From an uncultured Lachnospiraceae bacterium (GTDB lineage Bacteria; Bacillota; Clostridia; Lachnospirales; Lachnospiraceae), in NCBI GenBank assembly GCA_947594855.1, contig CANQEL010000008.1:1-64000 (forward strand): a DNA stretch of 64,000 nt, given 5' to 3'. The translations under genes and the position numbers were made by a program. Shown one piece after another: positions 16,685 through 26,303 of this stretch. Position 1 is the stretch's first letter. Every line of letters starts with the position of its first letter. The notes under the pieces were generated by a model, which was given only the letters and a program-made list of their open reading frames with translations, had not been told where the DNA came from and searched no databases.

Positions 16685-17519
16685 GAAGAAAAATAAAAAC
16701 CGCCATGCAATTTATCTGGACATACGAAAGTACAAGAAATACATAATGCCGGTATTACTTCTTGCAGCAATGTTTTTTGCCGGAGAAGGATTTGGATTAA
16801 TGGTAGATAATACGGTTCGTACAGGACTTATCCTTAATGAAACATCGGACTGGGGACTGGGGTTTGGCGAACCGGGAACACAGCCTGTAGGGAATGTGCC
16901 TGTGGATGAAATGAAAGAGTATGACGCCTATTATATGGGAGCGGCAGATTCAAAGAAAATATACCTTACTTTTGACTGTGGATATGAAAATGGCAATACT
17001 CCGCAGATTCTTGATGCGCTTGCAAAGCATAAAGCGCCTGCAACCTTTTTTGTTGTGGGACATTATCTTGAGAGCGCTCCTGAACTTGTAAAAAGGATGG
17101 TTGCAGAAGGACATACTGTAGGAAATCATACATATCACCATCCTGACATGTCTTCAATATCTGATATAACCTCGTTTGAAAAAGAATTAAAAGAAGTGTC
17201 GGATAAGTTTAAGGAACTTACCGGAAATGATATGCCTAAATATTACCGGCCTCCGCAGGGAAAATATAATAAAAACAATCTCAGCATGGCAAAGGAACTT
17301 GGTTACAAGACGTTTTTCTGGAGCCTTGCATATGCGGACTGGGATCAGAATAATCAGCCGTCATCTGAAACAGCATTATCAAAGCTTACTGAAAGAATAC
17401 ATCCGGGAGCCGTTGTACTGCTTCACAATACATCTTCTACCAACGCCGCGGTTTTGGATACGCTTTTAAGTAAATGGGAAGAGATGGGGTATTCCTTTGG
17501 AACGCTTACAGAGTTTTAA
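16683..17519 (+). CDS. pdaA: PdaA-type polysaccharide deacetylase (sporulation cortex)
   Basis: The protein has up to 278 residues with one N-terminal membrane anchor or signal (about 18-38) and a NodB domain. Motifs: LTFDCGYENGNT (the metal Asp, with the DCG variant usual in PdaA), TFFVVGHYL, HTVGNHTYHHPDM (the two metal His), YYRPPQGKYN and a final HPGAVVLLHN. PdaA removes the N-acetyl group during muramic-delta-lactam formation in spore cortex. The start is uncertain: a TTG at 16683 lies in the T run of the preceding terminator, and an ATG at 16747 would remove most of the membrane segment. I prefer the TTG because it keeps the charged leader and membrane segment together. Confidence 0.85.
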   Translation: MKKNKNRHAIYLDIRKYKKYIMPVLLLAAMFFAGEGFGLMVDNTVRTGLILNETSDWGLGFGEPGTQPVGNVPVDEMKEYDAYYMGAADSKKIYLTFDCGYENGNTPQILDALAKHKAPATFFVVGHYLESAPELVKRMVAEGHTVGNHTYHHPDMSSISDITSFEKELKEVSDKFKELTGNDMPKYYRPPQGKYNKNNLSMAKELGYKTFFWSLAYADWDQNNQPSSETALSKLTERIHPGAVVLLHNTSSTNAAVLDTLLSKWEEMGYSFGTLTEF

Positions 17520-17543
17520 TAATTGCACAACAGCTTTATATGC

Positions 17544-17572
17544 TTGCGTTATATAACCGGTAATGCTATACT
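17544..17572 (+). promoter_or_regulatory. promoter of the LytTR regulator gene
   Basis: TTGCGT (17544-17549) and TATACT (17567-17572) are 17 bp apart, upstream of the gene at 17633. Confidence 0.6.
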
Positions 17573-17632
17573 AATGGTGCGGTTTATCTGCATAAAATCT
17601 GTAAGGTATAAAGGCAGCAAAAGTGGAGTGAA

Positions 17633-18373
17633 ATGAAAAAAGTACTTATTATAGATGATAAAGAAGAATACAGAAAATTGATGGTAAATCTCGTAAAAGA
17701 AATTAAATCTGATGCAGTAATCTATGAAACCTCTGATGAAAATGAAGCATATGTAATAGCAATAAAAAGAACAATAGATTTGTTTATAGTTGATATAATT
17801 CTGCACTCTGACAGAATTGGCGGGGATGATTCAGGCGCGGAATTTGTACACAATATCCGCTCAATTGAGAGGTATAGATTTACCCCTGTTATAATTGTAA
17901 GCCGCCTGTATGACCCCAAAATGCATATGTATGTTACAACCAACTGCTATAAATTTCTTGAGAAGCCGTTTGATAAAAATATATTTAAGCAGACAGTTGA
18001 AAGCGCAATAAAATATACAACGACGGAGGATAACGTTAAGTATATATACTTTCATAATAACGGTATTCTTGAAGCGGTGAAAGCGAATGATATTCTGTAT
18101 ATGGAGAGCAGTATAAAGGTGCTAAATGTATGTACTAAAAAAGAAAATTTCAGAATACCGAGAAAAACCTGCAGCAGAATGTTAAATGAACTGGATTCTG
18201 ATAACTTCATAATGTGTAACCGCAGAACGATAGTTAATATAAACCATATAAAGAGTATTGACAGGGTCAACAGATATATAATAATGAACGGTATTTCGGA
18301 AGTGCTTGATATCGGGGAATCTATGGTAAAAAGATTTTTTGAGGAGCTTGAGAGGACAGGAAAATTTCTGTAA
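17633..18373 (+). CDS. LytTR-family response regulator
   Basis: The protein has 246 residues. The receiver (1-125) has D8/D9, phosphoacceptor D54 in FIVDIILHSD and the K of EKPFD. The LytTR DNA-binding domain (135-240) has DILYMESSIKVLNV and FIMCNRRTIVNINHI, which match the family. Such regulators control competence, bacteriocin or virulence genes and often pair with an AgrC-type kinase, but no kinase gene is adjacent. An inverted repeat follows the gene at 18387-18418 and could be a binding site or a terminator without T run. Confidence 0.88.
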   Translation: MKKVLIIDDKEEYRKLMVNLVKEIKSDAVIYETSDENEAYVIAIKRTIDLFIVDIILHSDRIGGDDSGAEFVHNIRSIERYRFTPVIIVSRLYDPKMHMYVTTNCYKFLEKPFDKNIFKQTVESAIKYTTTEDNVKYIYFHNNGILEAVKANDILYMESSIKVLNVCTKKENFRIPRKTCSRMLNELDSDNFIMCNRRTIVNINHIKSIDRVNRYIIMNGISEVLDIGESMVKRFFEELERTGKFL

Positions 18374-18725
18374 ATGTGCAGACAATGTACAGGCAGAGAA
18401 ATGTCTGGCTGCCTGTACACGGTAAGAAGTTATAGTATCCTGAGGATTGTAGTGTAATGCAGAAAATTTGTATATAATATATTTTATACTTTTATACAAA
18501 ATATGAGAAAAAAAGTCCTGAATTGAGGTAAGTAATTACTAAAAAAAGTTAAAAGGGATTTTTTGTCTGCAAATTTATGTTTAGTACCTAAAAAGTGCGG
18601 TTCGGTGAAAACTTACATGGCAGATGATTGAAATACCGGATGCATATATATAATTGTTAATATATAACCATATATAGATATTTGACTATATTAATTATAT
18701 ATAAATAATCTGGAGAGGCATGTAT
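18374..18725. other. AT-rich intergenic region with an inverted repeat
   Basis: This 352-bp gap has no gene. GTACAGGCA and TGCCTGTAC (18387-18395 / 18410-18418) form a perfect 9-bp inverted repeat just after the LytTR gene, without a T run. The last 80 bp before the transporter gene are almost pure A/T. I see no convincing riboswitch consensus and no clear promoter. Confidence 0.5.
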
Positions 18726-19580
18726 ATGGAGAAAAAAGTATCAATAGTTACGGTTACGGGGAATGTTGTTTTAGCGTTATTCAAGTTTTTGGTCGGTATA
18801 TTTGCACATTCAGGCGCGATGATTTCCGATGCGGCACATTCATTGTCCGATATTTTTACTACGATAGTTGCATATATAGGGATAAGGATGTCAAAGAAAG
18901 AGGCTGACAGGGACCACCCATACGGACATGAGAGATTTGAATGTGTTGCTGCGCTTATTCTTTCTCTTATACTTATGCTTACCGGCATAGGAATAGGATA
19001 CGGCGCCATTAGGCAGATTACGGGCGGCCATTATGAGGATATTGCAGTCCCTCATGTATCTGCCCTTATAGCGGCCGTAATTTCAATAATTGTAAAAGAA
19101 GCGATGTTCTGGTATACGAGATATTATGCAAAACTTATGAATTCCTCTGTATTCATGGCTGATGCCTGGCATCACAGGACAGATGCGATATCGTCTGTGG
19201 GAGCTCTTATAGGAATAATATTTGCAAGGGCGGGCTTTACGATTATGGATTCGGTTGCAAGCGTTTCAATATGTCTCTTTATATTAAAGGCGTCAGCTGA
19301 TATAATAAGAGATACGATAGGCAAGATGACGGACCATGCATGTAGTTACGAATATGAAGAACAAATAAAGAAATTTATTCTTGAATCGGATGGCGTACTT
19401 GACCTTACGGTTATCAGGACAAGGATGTTTGGAAACAGGATATATGTTGAAGCTGAGATATCGGTTGACGGAGAACTGAGCCTTAGGGAAGCGCATGACA
19501 TTGCGGAAAATGTGCATGACAGGCTTGAACGGAATTTCACTGATGTAAAGCATATAATGATTCATGTAAACCCGGCTTAA
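18726..19580 (+). CDS. cation diffusion facilitator (CDF) metal transporter
   Basis: The protein has 284 residues with about six membrane segments in the first 200 and a cytoplasmic C-terminal domain (205-284). The metal site is visible as SDAAHSLSDIF in TM2 and MADAWHHRTDAIS in TM5, with DRDHPYGHERFE between TM2 and TM3. It probably exports Zn, Mn or Fe by proton exchange; the family members are hard to tell apart by eye. The start at 18726 has GGAGAGG 7 nt upstream; the ATG at 18720 is too close to it. It precedes the two-component genes by 15 bp. Confidence 0.9.
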   Translation: MEKKVSIVTVTGNVVLALFKFLVGIFAHSGAMISDAAHSLSDIFTTIVAYIGIRMSKKEADRDHPYGHERFECVAALILSLILMLTGIGIGYGAIRQITGGHYEDIAVPHVSALIAAVISIIVKEAMFWYTRYYAKLMNSSVFMADAWHHRTDAISSVGALIGIIFARAGFTIMDSVASVSICLFILKASADIIRDTIGKMTDHACSYEYEEQIKKFILESDGVLDLTVIRTRMFGNRIYVEAEISVDGELSLREAHDIAENVHDRLERNFTDVKHIMIHVNPA

Positions 19581-19595
19581 ACAGGAGGTTTTAAA

Positions 19596-20261
19596 ATGTA
19601 CAGACTGCTCCTTGTGGAGGACGATGAAAGTATAGTAAAGAGCCTTACGGAATATCTTTCACAGGAAGGTTTTTTAGTTGAATCGGTAAACGGACAGAAA
19701 GAGGCTCTTTTAAAACTTGATAATAATATATATGATTTGCTGCTGCTTGACATATCGCTTGCAGACGGCAATGGATTTGCGGTATGCGCTTTGGCAAAAG
19801 AAAAAAATTATCCTGTAATATTCCTTACGGCTTCAGGTGATGAATACAGTGTTGTCGCAGGACTTGACATGGGTGCGGACGATTATATTTCTAAACCTTT
19901 CAGGCCAAGGGAACTTGTATCGCGTATAAAAAGCGTATTAAGAAGATATGCAAACACGGGTCAGACTATACAGATACACGGAATAAGCATCAATACTGAT
20001 AAGGGAACCGTAAGCAGAGACGGCAGGGATATATTTTTGTCGGCGCTTGAATACAAGCTGCTTCTGGTATTTCTTAATAACAGGGGAAGCGTACTTTCAA
20101 GAAACAGGCTGTTGGAAGAAATATGGGATACCTGCGGCGATTTTGTTAATGATAATACCCTTACTGTATACATCAAAAGGCTCCGCGAAAAAATAGAAGT
20201 CAATGCGCAGGAGCCTGAGATTATTAAAACGATAAGAGGGCTTGGATACAGAATGGATTAA
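19596..20261 (+). CDS. OmpR/PhoB-family response regulator
   Basis: The protein has 221 residues with a receiver (1-115; E8-D9-D10, phosphoacceptor D52 in LLLLDISL, K in YISKPFRP) and a winged-helix effector (130-221) with ALEYKLLLVFLNNRGSVLSR and TVYIKRLREKIE. RBS AGGAGG precedes the start. It forms an operon with the kinase 18 bp downstream. The ABC exporter further on (21581-24902) is its likely target, as in BceRS/VncRS-type antimicrobial-peptide sensing modules. Confidence 0.92.
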   Translation: MYRLLLVEDDESIVKSLTEYLSQEGFLVESVNGQKEALLKLDNNIYDLLLLDISLADGNGFAVCALAKEKNYPVIFLTASGDEYSVVAGLDMGADDYISKPFRPRELVSRIKSVLRRYANTGQTIQIHGISINTDKGTVSRDGRDIFLSALEYKLLLVFLNNRGSVLSRNRLLEEIWDTCGDFVNDNTLTVYIKRLREKIEVNAQEPEIIKTIRGLGYRMD

Positions 20262-20279
20262 AGTTACGGAGATTTTGAC

Positions 20280-21263
20280 ATGGGATATTTAAGAAATCCG
20301 GAAATTAAAAAAGATATATTTTTGCACATATTGTTGTCTGCAGTATGTGTATTGCTTGTGCCGTCAGTATTTACCGCAGTATTGTGCGTTGTATATACGG
20401 CGGTGCATTTTTTTATTACATACAAAAGATATGTGAAAATAAAACTTATATGCAAAGATATAGACAGTATAATAAATGGAAGCTATAGTATCAGCCTGGA
20501 TAAATATAAGGAGGGCGAGCTTGCGGTACTAAGCGACCAGGTATACAAAGTGCTTTCAGGGTTAAGGGATGCGAAAGATATGTTAAAGAAAGATAAGAAT
20601 TATCTTGCGGATTCCATGGCGAATATATCACATCAGCTAAGGACTCCGCTGACTTCCATAAATATTCTGATGTCTACGCTTTCTGAGCATGATATAAGCG
20701 ATGAAAGAAAATTTGAAATCATAAGGGATATCAAAAAGAAGCTTTCGCAGATAGAGTGGCTCATTGACGCGCTTCTTAAAATATCAAAACTTGACGCAGG
20801 AACGGTAACATTTAAAAATGATAAAATACCGCTTACGGATATTGTAAATTCAGCATACGACCTGATTGCCGTTCCAATGGAACTGAAAAAGCAGACATTT
20901 GCCTATGAAGGCGGTACGGAAACAGTAACGGGAGATATAATGTGGCTTACCGAAGCATTTTCAAATATATTTAAAAACTGTATGGAACACACTCCTGAAG
21001 GAGGAAGTATAACGGTTACGCAGTCGGACACTTCGCTTTATACGGAAATAATAATATGTGATACCGGAGAGGGATTTGCAGCTGAGGACATACCGCATCT
21101 GTTTGAACGATTTTATAAAGGTAAAAATTCTTCAGAAGGCAGTTTTGGAATAGGGCTTTCACTGTCAAGAATGATATTGTCTGAACATAATGCAACCATA
21201 AAAGCCGAAAATTATTCCGGCGGCGCAAGCTTTATTATAAAATTCTATAAACAGATTATATAA
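20280..21263 (+). CDS. sensor histidine kinase, short-sensor (BceS/VncS-like) type
   Basis: The protein has 327 residues. Two membrane segments (about 14-31 and 33-47) are joined by almost no extracellular loop, so it cannot sense by a large outer domain. HisKA has ANISHQLRTPLTS with H118; the ATPase domain has IFKNCMEHTPEG (N box), ICDTGEGFA and SFGIGLSLSRMIL. Kinases of this build are known to sense through a partner ABC exporter, which matches the transporter genes that follow. It is paired with the response regulator upstream. Confidence 0.9.
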   Translation: MGYLRNPEIKKDIFLHILLSAVCVLLVPSVFTAVLCVVYTAVHFFITYKRYVKIKLICKDIDSIINGSYSISLDKYKEGELAVLSDQVYKVLSGLRDAKDMLKKDKNYLADSMANISHQLRTPLTSINILMSTLSEHDISDERKFEIIRDIKKKLSQIEWLIDALLKISKLDAGTVTFKNDKIPLTDIVNSAYDLIAVPMELKKQTFAYEGGTETVTGDIMWLTEAFSNIFKNCMEHTPEGGSITVTQSDTSLYTEIIICDTGEGFAAEDIPHLFERFYKGKNSSEGSFGIGLSLSRMILSEHNATIKAENYSGGASFIIKFYKQII

Positions 21264-21360
21264 AGTGACAGTTTTGTAATAATACAGTCATTAATATGTC
21301 ACCTGCCAATTGTATTATTATTTAAGGTGGTTTTATATGTTTACAGGGTTTATTTTAAAT
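21264..21360. other. intergenic segment with short inverted repeat
   Basis: GTGACA (21265-21270) and TGTCAC (21297-21302) flank an AT-rich spacer just after the kinase gene. It could be a weak terminator or a regulator site; no T run follows directly. Confidence 0.35.
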
Positions 21361-21515
21361 TGCCGCAATTGTCAGGGTGTTCACATACCATAAGCAGGTG
21401 CTGTGAGCCCGACGGTACTTAGCTGTTACGTAGGAACAGCTTATGTACCGCTTCGTGGCGAGGGCAGCGAAAGCGTGCCTGCACATGGTATGCGAAACTC
21501 ATGACAATCGGAATA
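21361..21515. repeat. palindromic repeat element, copy C
   Basis: Left arm (about 21365-21400) and right arm (about 21465-21510) are inverted copies: ATTGTCAGGGTGTTCACATA against ATTGTCATGAGTTTCGCATA, both continuing into CCAT-GCAGG. An inner stem GGTACTTAGCTGTT / AACAGCTTATGTACC surrounds the loop. The right arm shares GCGAAAGCGTGCCTG with copy B at 5112-5126. It lies between the kinase gene and the ABC exporter genes it probably controls. Confidence 0.75.
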
Positions 21516-21580
21516 GTTTAAAACTAAGCTTTGTAACCGGGAAACCGCCTGATGATTATACTAGAAAGGCAGGAGAAATT

Positions 21581-22264
21581 ATGGATTTTCTTAAGATTGA
21601 GAATCTTACGAAGGTGTATGGTAAGGGCGATAATCAGGTGTGGGCGCTTGATAATGTATCGCTTACCATACAAAAGGGTGAGTTTGTTGCAATAGTGGGA
21701 CCTTCGGGTTCCGGTAAATCGACGCTTCTTCATATTCTGGGAGGGGTTGACAGGCCGACTTCGGGCCATGTATGGCTTGACGGTACAGATGTGTATGCGC
21801 AAAGTGATGAACAGCTTGCAATCTTCAGACGCAGGCAGGTAGGTCTTATATACCAGTTCTATAATCTTATACCGGTGCTTAATGTTGTTGAGAACATAAC
21901 GCTTCCGGTTCTTATGGATGGAAAGCAGGTAAATGAAGAGAGGCTTTCTGAACTCATTAATACGCTTGGACTGGAAAACAGGAAGAACCATCTTCCAAAC
22001 CAGCTTTCAGGAGGACTTCAACAGAGGGTTTCCATAGGAAGAGCTCTTATGAATTCGCCGTCCGTAATCCTTGCGGATGAGCCGACAGGAAACCTTGATT
22101 CCAAAAACAGTCAGGAAATAGTAGAGCTTCTTAAGTATTCCAACAGGAAATACAACCATACTCTTATTATAATCACACATGATGAAAATATCGCCCTTCA
22201 GGCGGACAGAATCATATCCACCTGCGACGGAGTGATAGTAAAGGACGAAAGAATACGGGGGTGA
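21581..22264 (+). CDS. ABC exporter ATP-binding protein (MacB/BceA type)
   Basis: The protein has 227 residues. Walker A is GPSGSGKST (40-48), the Q loop follows in YQFYNLIPVLNVVENI, the signature is LSGGLQQRVSIGRAL, and Walker B is VILADEPTGNLDS. It powers the permease encoded 4 bp downstream. The Leu in LSGGLQQR replaces the more common Gln and may be harmless. The start at 21581 has AGGAG; longer in-frame ATGs lie inside repeat copy C and are not credible. The pair fits an antimicrobial-peptide detoxification or sensing exporter served by the kinase/regulator upstream. Confidence 0.92.
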   Translation: MDFLKIENLTKVYGKGDNQVWALDNVSLTIQKGEFVAIVGPSGSGKSTLLHILGGVDRPTSGHVWLDGTDVYAQSDEQLAIFRRRQVGLIYQFYNLIPVLNVVENITLPVLMDGKQVNEERLSELINTLGLENRKNHLPNQLSGGLQQRVSIGRALMNSPSVILADEPTGNLDSKNSQEIVELLKYSNRKYNHTLIIITHDENIALQADRIISTCDGVIVKDERIRG

Positions 22265-22268
22265 GCGT

Positions 22269-24902
22269 ATGAAAGTGTTCAGAAAATATACATTAAAAAC
22301 ATTACTTAGCAATAAAGTAAGGACTATAGTAACAATCATAGGGATAACTTTGTCGGTATCGCTTCTTACCGCGGTTTTGTGCGGATTTATGAGCGCGCGC
22401 CAGTATGCAATAGACAGGGTTATAAAAAGCACCGGAAGTTTTGATATGTTTGTGGAGAGTAAAGATGCAAAAAAACTGCATGAAGCGGCGGAAGATTCCA
22501 AAGTTAAAGAGAGCGCATATCTTTATGATATCGGATTTTCTTATATAGACAGTAAAAATGCATATAAACCGTATCTGTATGTGGGCGCGATGTCAGATAA
22601 CTTTACCGATATGGTATCAGTAAATGTGACAGAAGGAAGGCTTCCTGAGTCTTCTGATGAGATTATGCTTCCGATGCATCTGTATGAAAACGGAAAGGTT
22701 GAATATAAGCTTGGCGATACGGTAAATGTAAATACGGGAAAAAGGGTATATGAAGGCGATACTGTATGGAGAAACGATGAGTTTGCGGAAAATGAAGAAC
22801 TTGCGGATACGACAAGCCATTCTTATACCGTAGTGGGATTCTACGAGAGATTTTCGTACACGCTTGAGAGTTATTCAAGTCCCGGCTATACGGCTCTTAC
22901 CTTATGTGATGAGTCTGTCATGAAAGAAAATACAGGCACGGCTTTTTTGAAAATGAAAAAACAGCGCGATACGTTAGATTATGAACAAAGCCTTATAGAT
23001 GATACAGATCTTTATCCGCAGAAAAATGTCCGTCTTTTAAGCTACAGCGGAATAAGCAGTGACGACGATACAATGGCTGTCCTTTCGGTATTTATGGCGA
23101 CGCTTATATTTATAATAATGTTCGGGTCGGTAGCGCTTATATATAATTCATTTTCAATATCAATAAGCGAGCGTACAAGGCAGTTTGGTATACTCAAATC
23201 TGTAGGCGCGACAAAAAAACAGATTCTGGGTACGGTAATGTATGAAGTAGTGTATCTGTGCATTGTCTCGATACCTGCGGGATTTGCGGTAGGATGCACG
23301 GGAATGGGAATAACGCTGTACGGAATAAAAGATATATTTGATACGGCGTTAAATGATACCGTTAAGGGAGTATATCTTTCGCTTCATGTAAGACCGTGGA
23401 TGTTTGTAACTGTCATGATATTAGGGCTTATCACTACGTTTATATCGGCGCTCATACCTGCCGCAAGGGCAATGCGCATTATGCCGGTAGATTCAATAAG
23501 GGGAAGATACGACATAAAACTTAAGGCAAAAAAACTTAAGACATCAAAACTTGCCTATAAAATGTTCGGGTTTCCGGGAATGATTGCAAAAAAGAATTTT
23601 AAGAGGTCAAAAAAGAAGTACAGGTCTACGGTACTGTCCTTATGCGTAAGCGTGGTTTTGTTTGTATCCACGTCGTCGTTTAGCAGTTATATGATAAATG
23701 CGGTTGATGTTATGGCAGATAATTCCGATTATGATGTACGCGCTGCAATATATATGGAAGACGATGAAGACAAACAGGTGCAGAATGAAGAATATTACGG
23801 ACTGTACGACCGCTTAAAAAAGATTAACGGCGTAAAGACGGTATTCAGGGGTACTACAATGTACAGCGACATTTCCGTTACTGAGGAAATGGTTACGGAA
23901 AAGTACAGAAAAATGTATCTGGATAGAGAATACCAGAATACGGAAGATAATAATGAGATTCCGATAAAACTGTGTTTTGTTGACAAAGCCGAATATGACA
24001 GGCTGGTATCTGATAATGATATCAGTATACCGGATGAAGAAAAGCCTTACGGACTGCTCCTTAATACGGATGATACAAGATGGGAGGATGCGGACGGAAA
24101 AGTGTGGAAGGAAGGTTCTGATGTATTTGTTATAAAAGATTATCCCTGCACCATGACAAGCCTGACCCATATATATGATGAAGCAGAAGGCGAAGAGGAT
24201 GAAGATGATAATGAAAGAATTGAATATTCCGATATATATATAGCCGGAGAAATAAAGGATAAGGACAGAGAATCATATGACGCCCCATGTATTATATATC
24301 CGTATGACGTGATAGACAATATGAGAAAGGGGAATGGTTCTTCTGAGGTGCTGGAGTATTTTTTTAAGACTGACGAGCACAAATACGTAACGTCGGAGGT
24401 AACGGATATACTCGGGGCAGTAGGTGCTGAGCAAATGTTTACCGGTACGGTTCAGGATATACGGCAGGAGGAGGAAGAAAACCGTGCATTAGAGCTTCTG
24501 GTAAGCATATTTGCATATGGATTTATCATACTTATATCGCTTATAGCCATGGCAAACGTGTTTAATACCATATCAACCAATATAATGATACGCCGGGGCG
24601 AGATTGCGATGCTTAAGTCTGTGGGGATGTCAGATAAGCAGCTTCATAAGATGATGTATTATGAATGTCTGCTGTACGGGATAAAAGGACTGGCATACGG
24701 AATGGGAATAGCCGTTATTATAACGTATTTTCTGTACAGACAGCTAAGCGCGGAAATAGATATAGGCTTTTATATACCGGTACGCAGCATACTTATATCC
24801 GTTCTCAGCGTATTTGCAGTTGTATTTGCAACGATGTTATATTCCGTCAATAAGATTAAGAAAGACAACACTGTGGAAACGCTCAAAAACGAAAATATCT
24901 GA
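22269..24902 (+). CDS. ABC exporter permease, FtsX family
   Basis: The protein has 877 residues. One membrane segment at 17-40 is followed by a large outer domain, an FtsX core at about 265-400 (ISISERTRQFGILKSVGAT), another segment near 460, a second large outer domain (about 480-725) rich in acidic residues, and a final FtsX core at 740-870 (IMIRRGEIAMLKSVGMSD). This duplicated layout fits exporters of peptides or lipids. It starts 4 bp after the ATPase gene. The substrate is unknown; the adjacent short-sensor kinase suggests cell-envelope stress or antimicrobial peptides. Confidence 0.9.
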   Translation: MKVFRKYTLKTLLSNKVRTIVTIIGITLSVSLLTAVLCGFMSARQYAIDRVIKSTGSFDMFVESKDAKKLHEAAEDSKVKESAYLYDIGFSYIDSKNAYKPYLYVGAMSDNFTDMVSVNVTEGRLPESSDEIMLPMHLYENGKVEYKLGDTVNVNTGKRVYEGDTVWRNDEFAENEELADTTSHSYTVVGFYERFSYTLESYSSPGYTALTLCDESVMKENTGTAFLKMKKQRDTLDYEQSLIDDTDLYPQKNVRLLSYSGISSDDDTMAVLSVFMATLIFIIMFGSVALIYNSFSISISERTRQFGILKSVGATKKQILGTVMYEVVYLCIVSIPAGFAVGCTGMGITLYGIKDIFDTALNDTVKGVYLSLHVRPWMFVTVMILGLITTFISALIPAARAMRIMPVDSIRGRYDIKLKAKKLKTSKLAYKMFGFPGMIAKKNFKRSKKKYRSTVLSLCVSVVLFVSTSSFSSYMINAVDVMADNSDYDVRAAIYMEDDEDKQVQNEEYYGLYDRLKKINGVKTVFRGTTMYSDISVTEEMVTEKYRKMYLDREYQNTEDNNEIPIKLCFVDKAEYDRLVSDNDISIPDEEKPYGLLLNTDDTRWEDADGKVWKEGSDVFVIKDYPCTMTSLTHIYDEAEGEEDEDDNERIEYSDIYIAGEIKDKDRESYDAPCIIYPYDVIDNMRKGNGSSEVLEYFFKTDEHKYVTSEVTDILGAVGAEQMFTGTVQDIRQEEEENRALELLVSIFAYGFIILISLIAMANVFNTISTNIMIRRGEIAMLKSVGMSDKQLHKMMYYECLLYGIKGLAYGMGIAVIITYFLYRQLSAEIDIGFYIPVRSILISVLSVFAVVFATMLYSVNKIKKDNTVETLKNENI

Positions 24903-24931
24903 TTGACAAATCGTGTCTGTGAATGTAAACT
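24903..24931 (+). promoter_or_regulatory. promoter of the secreted esterase gene
   Basis: A perfect -35 TTGACA (24903-24908), 17 bp, and TAAACT (24926-24931) precede the gene at 24970. Confidence 0.65.
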
Positions 24932-24969
24932 TTACCGTGGAATATAAAATCTCATGCGGGAGGGATAAT

Positions 24970-26280
24970 ATGAAAAGTACAGGTATAAGAAAAGCGATTG
25001 CGGCAGTAATGTCTGCGGCAGTTGTTATTGGATGCGTAAACTGCACAAACGTAACAGATGCAGCAAAGACGGTAAAGCTTAGTAAGAAGACGATATCGCT
25101 TAAAGTTGGTGAAAAAAAGACTGTTAAGCTTGTAAATGGAAATAAGAAAGGCAAGGTTACCTGGAAGATTGCTAAGAAATCCGTAGCCAGGATTACAAAG
25201 AAAGTTGTTAAAGGAAAGAAAGCTTCGGCAACAGTTAAGGCAGCGAAAGCCGGAAATACATCTTTAACGGCGGCATATAAATATGGTTCTTATTCTAAGA
25301 AACTTACATGTAAAATAAAGGTATCGGAAGCATCCGCAGCAGATAGTTCCACGGCAGTAAGCCAGCCGACTGTTGCTCCGGTTCAGACGCAGACAGAAAC
25401 ACCTTCTAAAGAGCCGGATAAGAAACCGACAGAGGTTCCTTCGCCGACGCCTAAAATTATATCACCTGAGGAGGCAGTAATGGTAACAAATACAGCAGCG
25501 CCTGCCGGTTATGATGCGTATAATGACAATTATATTTTCAGTACTGAGAAGTATCCTTCCAAGATTACGGGCACTGACAGGAGCGTAGATATTGTACTTC
25601 CTAAGGATTATGATCCGGAGAAGGAGTATCCGGTTCTTATAATGATTCACGGTATCGGGCTTGGCGGAAGCAGGTTCGGTTCGGGAAGCGGCTGCGGTCC
25701 TGCAAAGATAGCTTATAATATAGTTGATGCGGGAGAGTGCGACGAATTTATACTGGTTATTCCGGACACGCGCGTAAGCAATATCCCTGAAACAGATGCG
25801 AATACACATACAGCAGAGAATTATTCATATTATGATTTATTTAACGAGGAACTGTTCGACAGCCTTTTCCCATGGCTGTATGAGAATTACAGCATTAAGA
25901 AAGGGCGTGAAAATACGGCTATAGCAGGTTGGTCAATGGGAGGAAGAGGAGCGCTCTATATAGGAGTATCACATCCTGATGTGTTCGGATATATAGGAGC
26001 CTTCTGTCCTGCACCAGGATTGTTTGAATATTATATTGATGAGAACCGTAATGAACCGGGATTATTTGAAAAGGATAAATTCATGATACCGGAGCCGTAT
26101 ACGAATAATACGTTTTTAATGATTCTTAAAGGCAAATATGATGATGTGGTAAATGAACATCCGCTTCTTTATCATCAGGCTCTTACGGAGAATGGATTTG
26201 AACATGTATACTATGAATATCCGGTTGGACACAGCTGGGAGCATGGTTACTATAATTTTATGCGCAATGTATTTAAATAA
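24970..26280 (+). CDS. secreted esterase with Ig-like (Big_2) domain
   Basis: The protein has 436 residues. The signal sequence (1-30) ends near TDAA; a Cys in it (GCVNC) could allow lipidation but lacks a good lipobox. A lysine-rich Big_2 domain follows (about 32-120), then a Pro/Thr linker (about 125-165). The alpha/beta-hydrolase part (about 190-436) resembles the feruloyl/acetyl-xylan esterase family: [24 protein letters not shown] with nucleophile S322, and a C-terminal [10 protein letters not shown] with likely catalytic His. It probably removes ester groups from plant polysaccharides outside the cell. The start at 24970 has GGGAGG; an in-frame ATG at 24913 sits inside the promoter. Confidence 0.85.
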   Translation: MKSTGIRKAIAAVMSAAVVIGCVNCTNVTDAAKTVKLSKKTISLKVGEKKTVKLVNGNKKGKVTWKIAKKSVARITKKVVKGKKASATVKAAKAGNTSLTAAYKYGSYSKKLTCKIKVSEASAADSSTAVSQPTVAPVQTQTETPSKEPDKKPTEVPSPTPKIISPEEAVMVTNTAAPAGYDAYNDNYIFSTEKYPSKITGTDRSVDIVLPKDYDPEKEYPVLIMIHGIGLGGSRFGSGSGCGPAKIAYNIVDAGECDEFILVIPDTRVSNIPETDANTHTAENYSYYDLFNEELFDSLFPWLYENYSIKKGRENTAIAGWSMGGRGALYIGVSHPDVFGYIGAFCPAPGLFEYYIDENRNEPGLFEKDKFMIPEPYTNNTFLMILKGKYDDVVNEHPLLYHQALTENGFEHVYYEYPVGHSWEHGYYNFMRNVFK

Positions 26281-26303
26281 TAATTATGAAAAGAGGAAAT
26301 AAA

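Noticed and set aside
18426-18725. Possible riboswitch ahead of the CDF transporter
   Set aside because: I could not match any known metal riboswitch consensus, and the region is mostly plain A/T.
24903-24969. Extended N-terminus of the esterase from ATG 24913
   Set aside because: It would lie within the promoter and lacks a ribosome site; the ATG at 24970 follows GGGAGG and a proper signal sequence.
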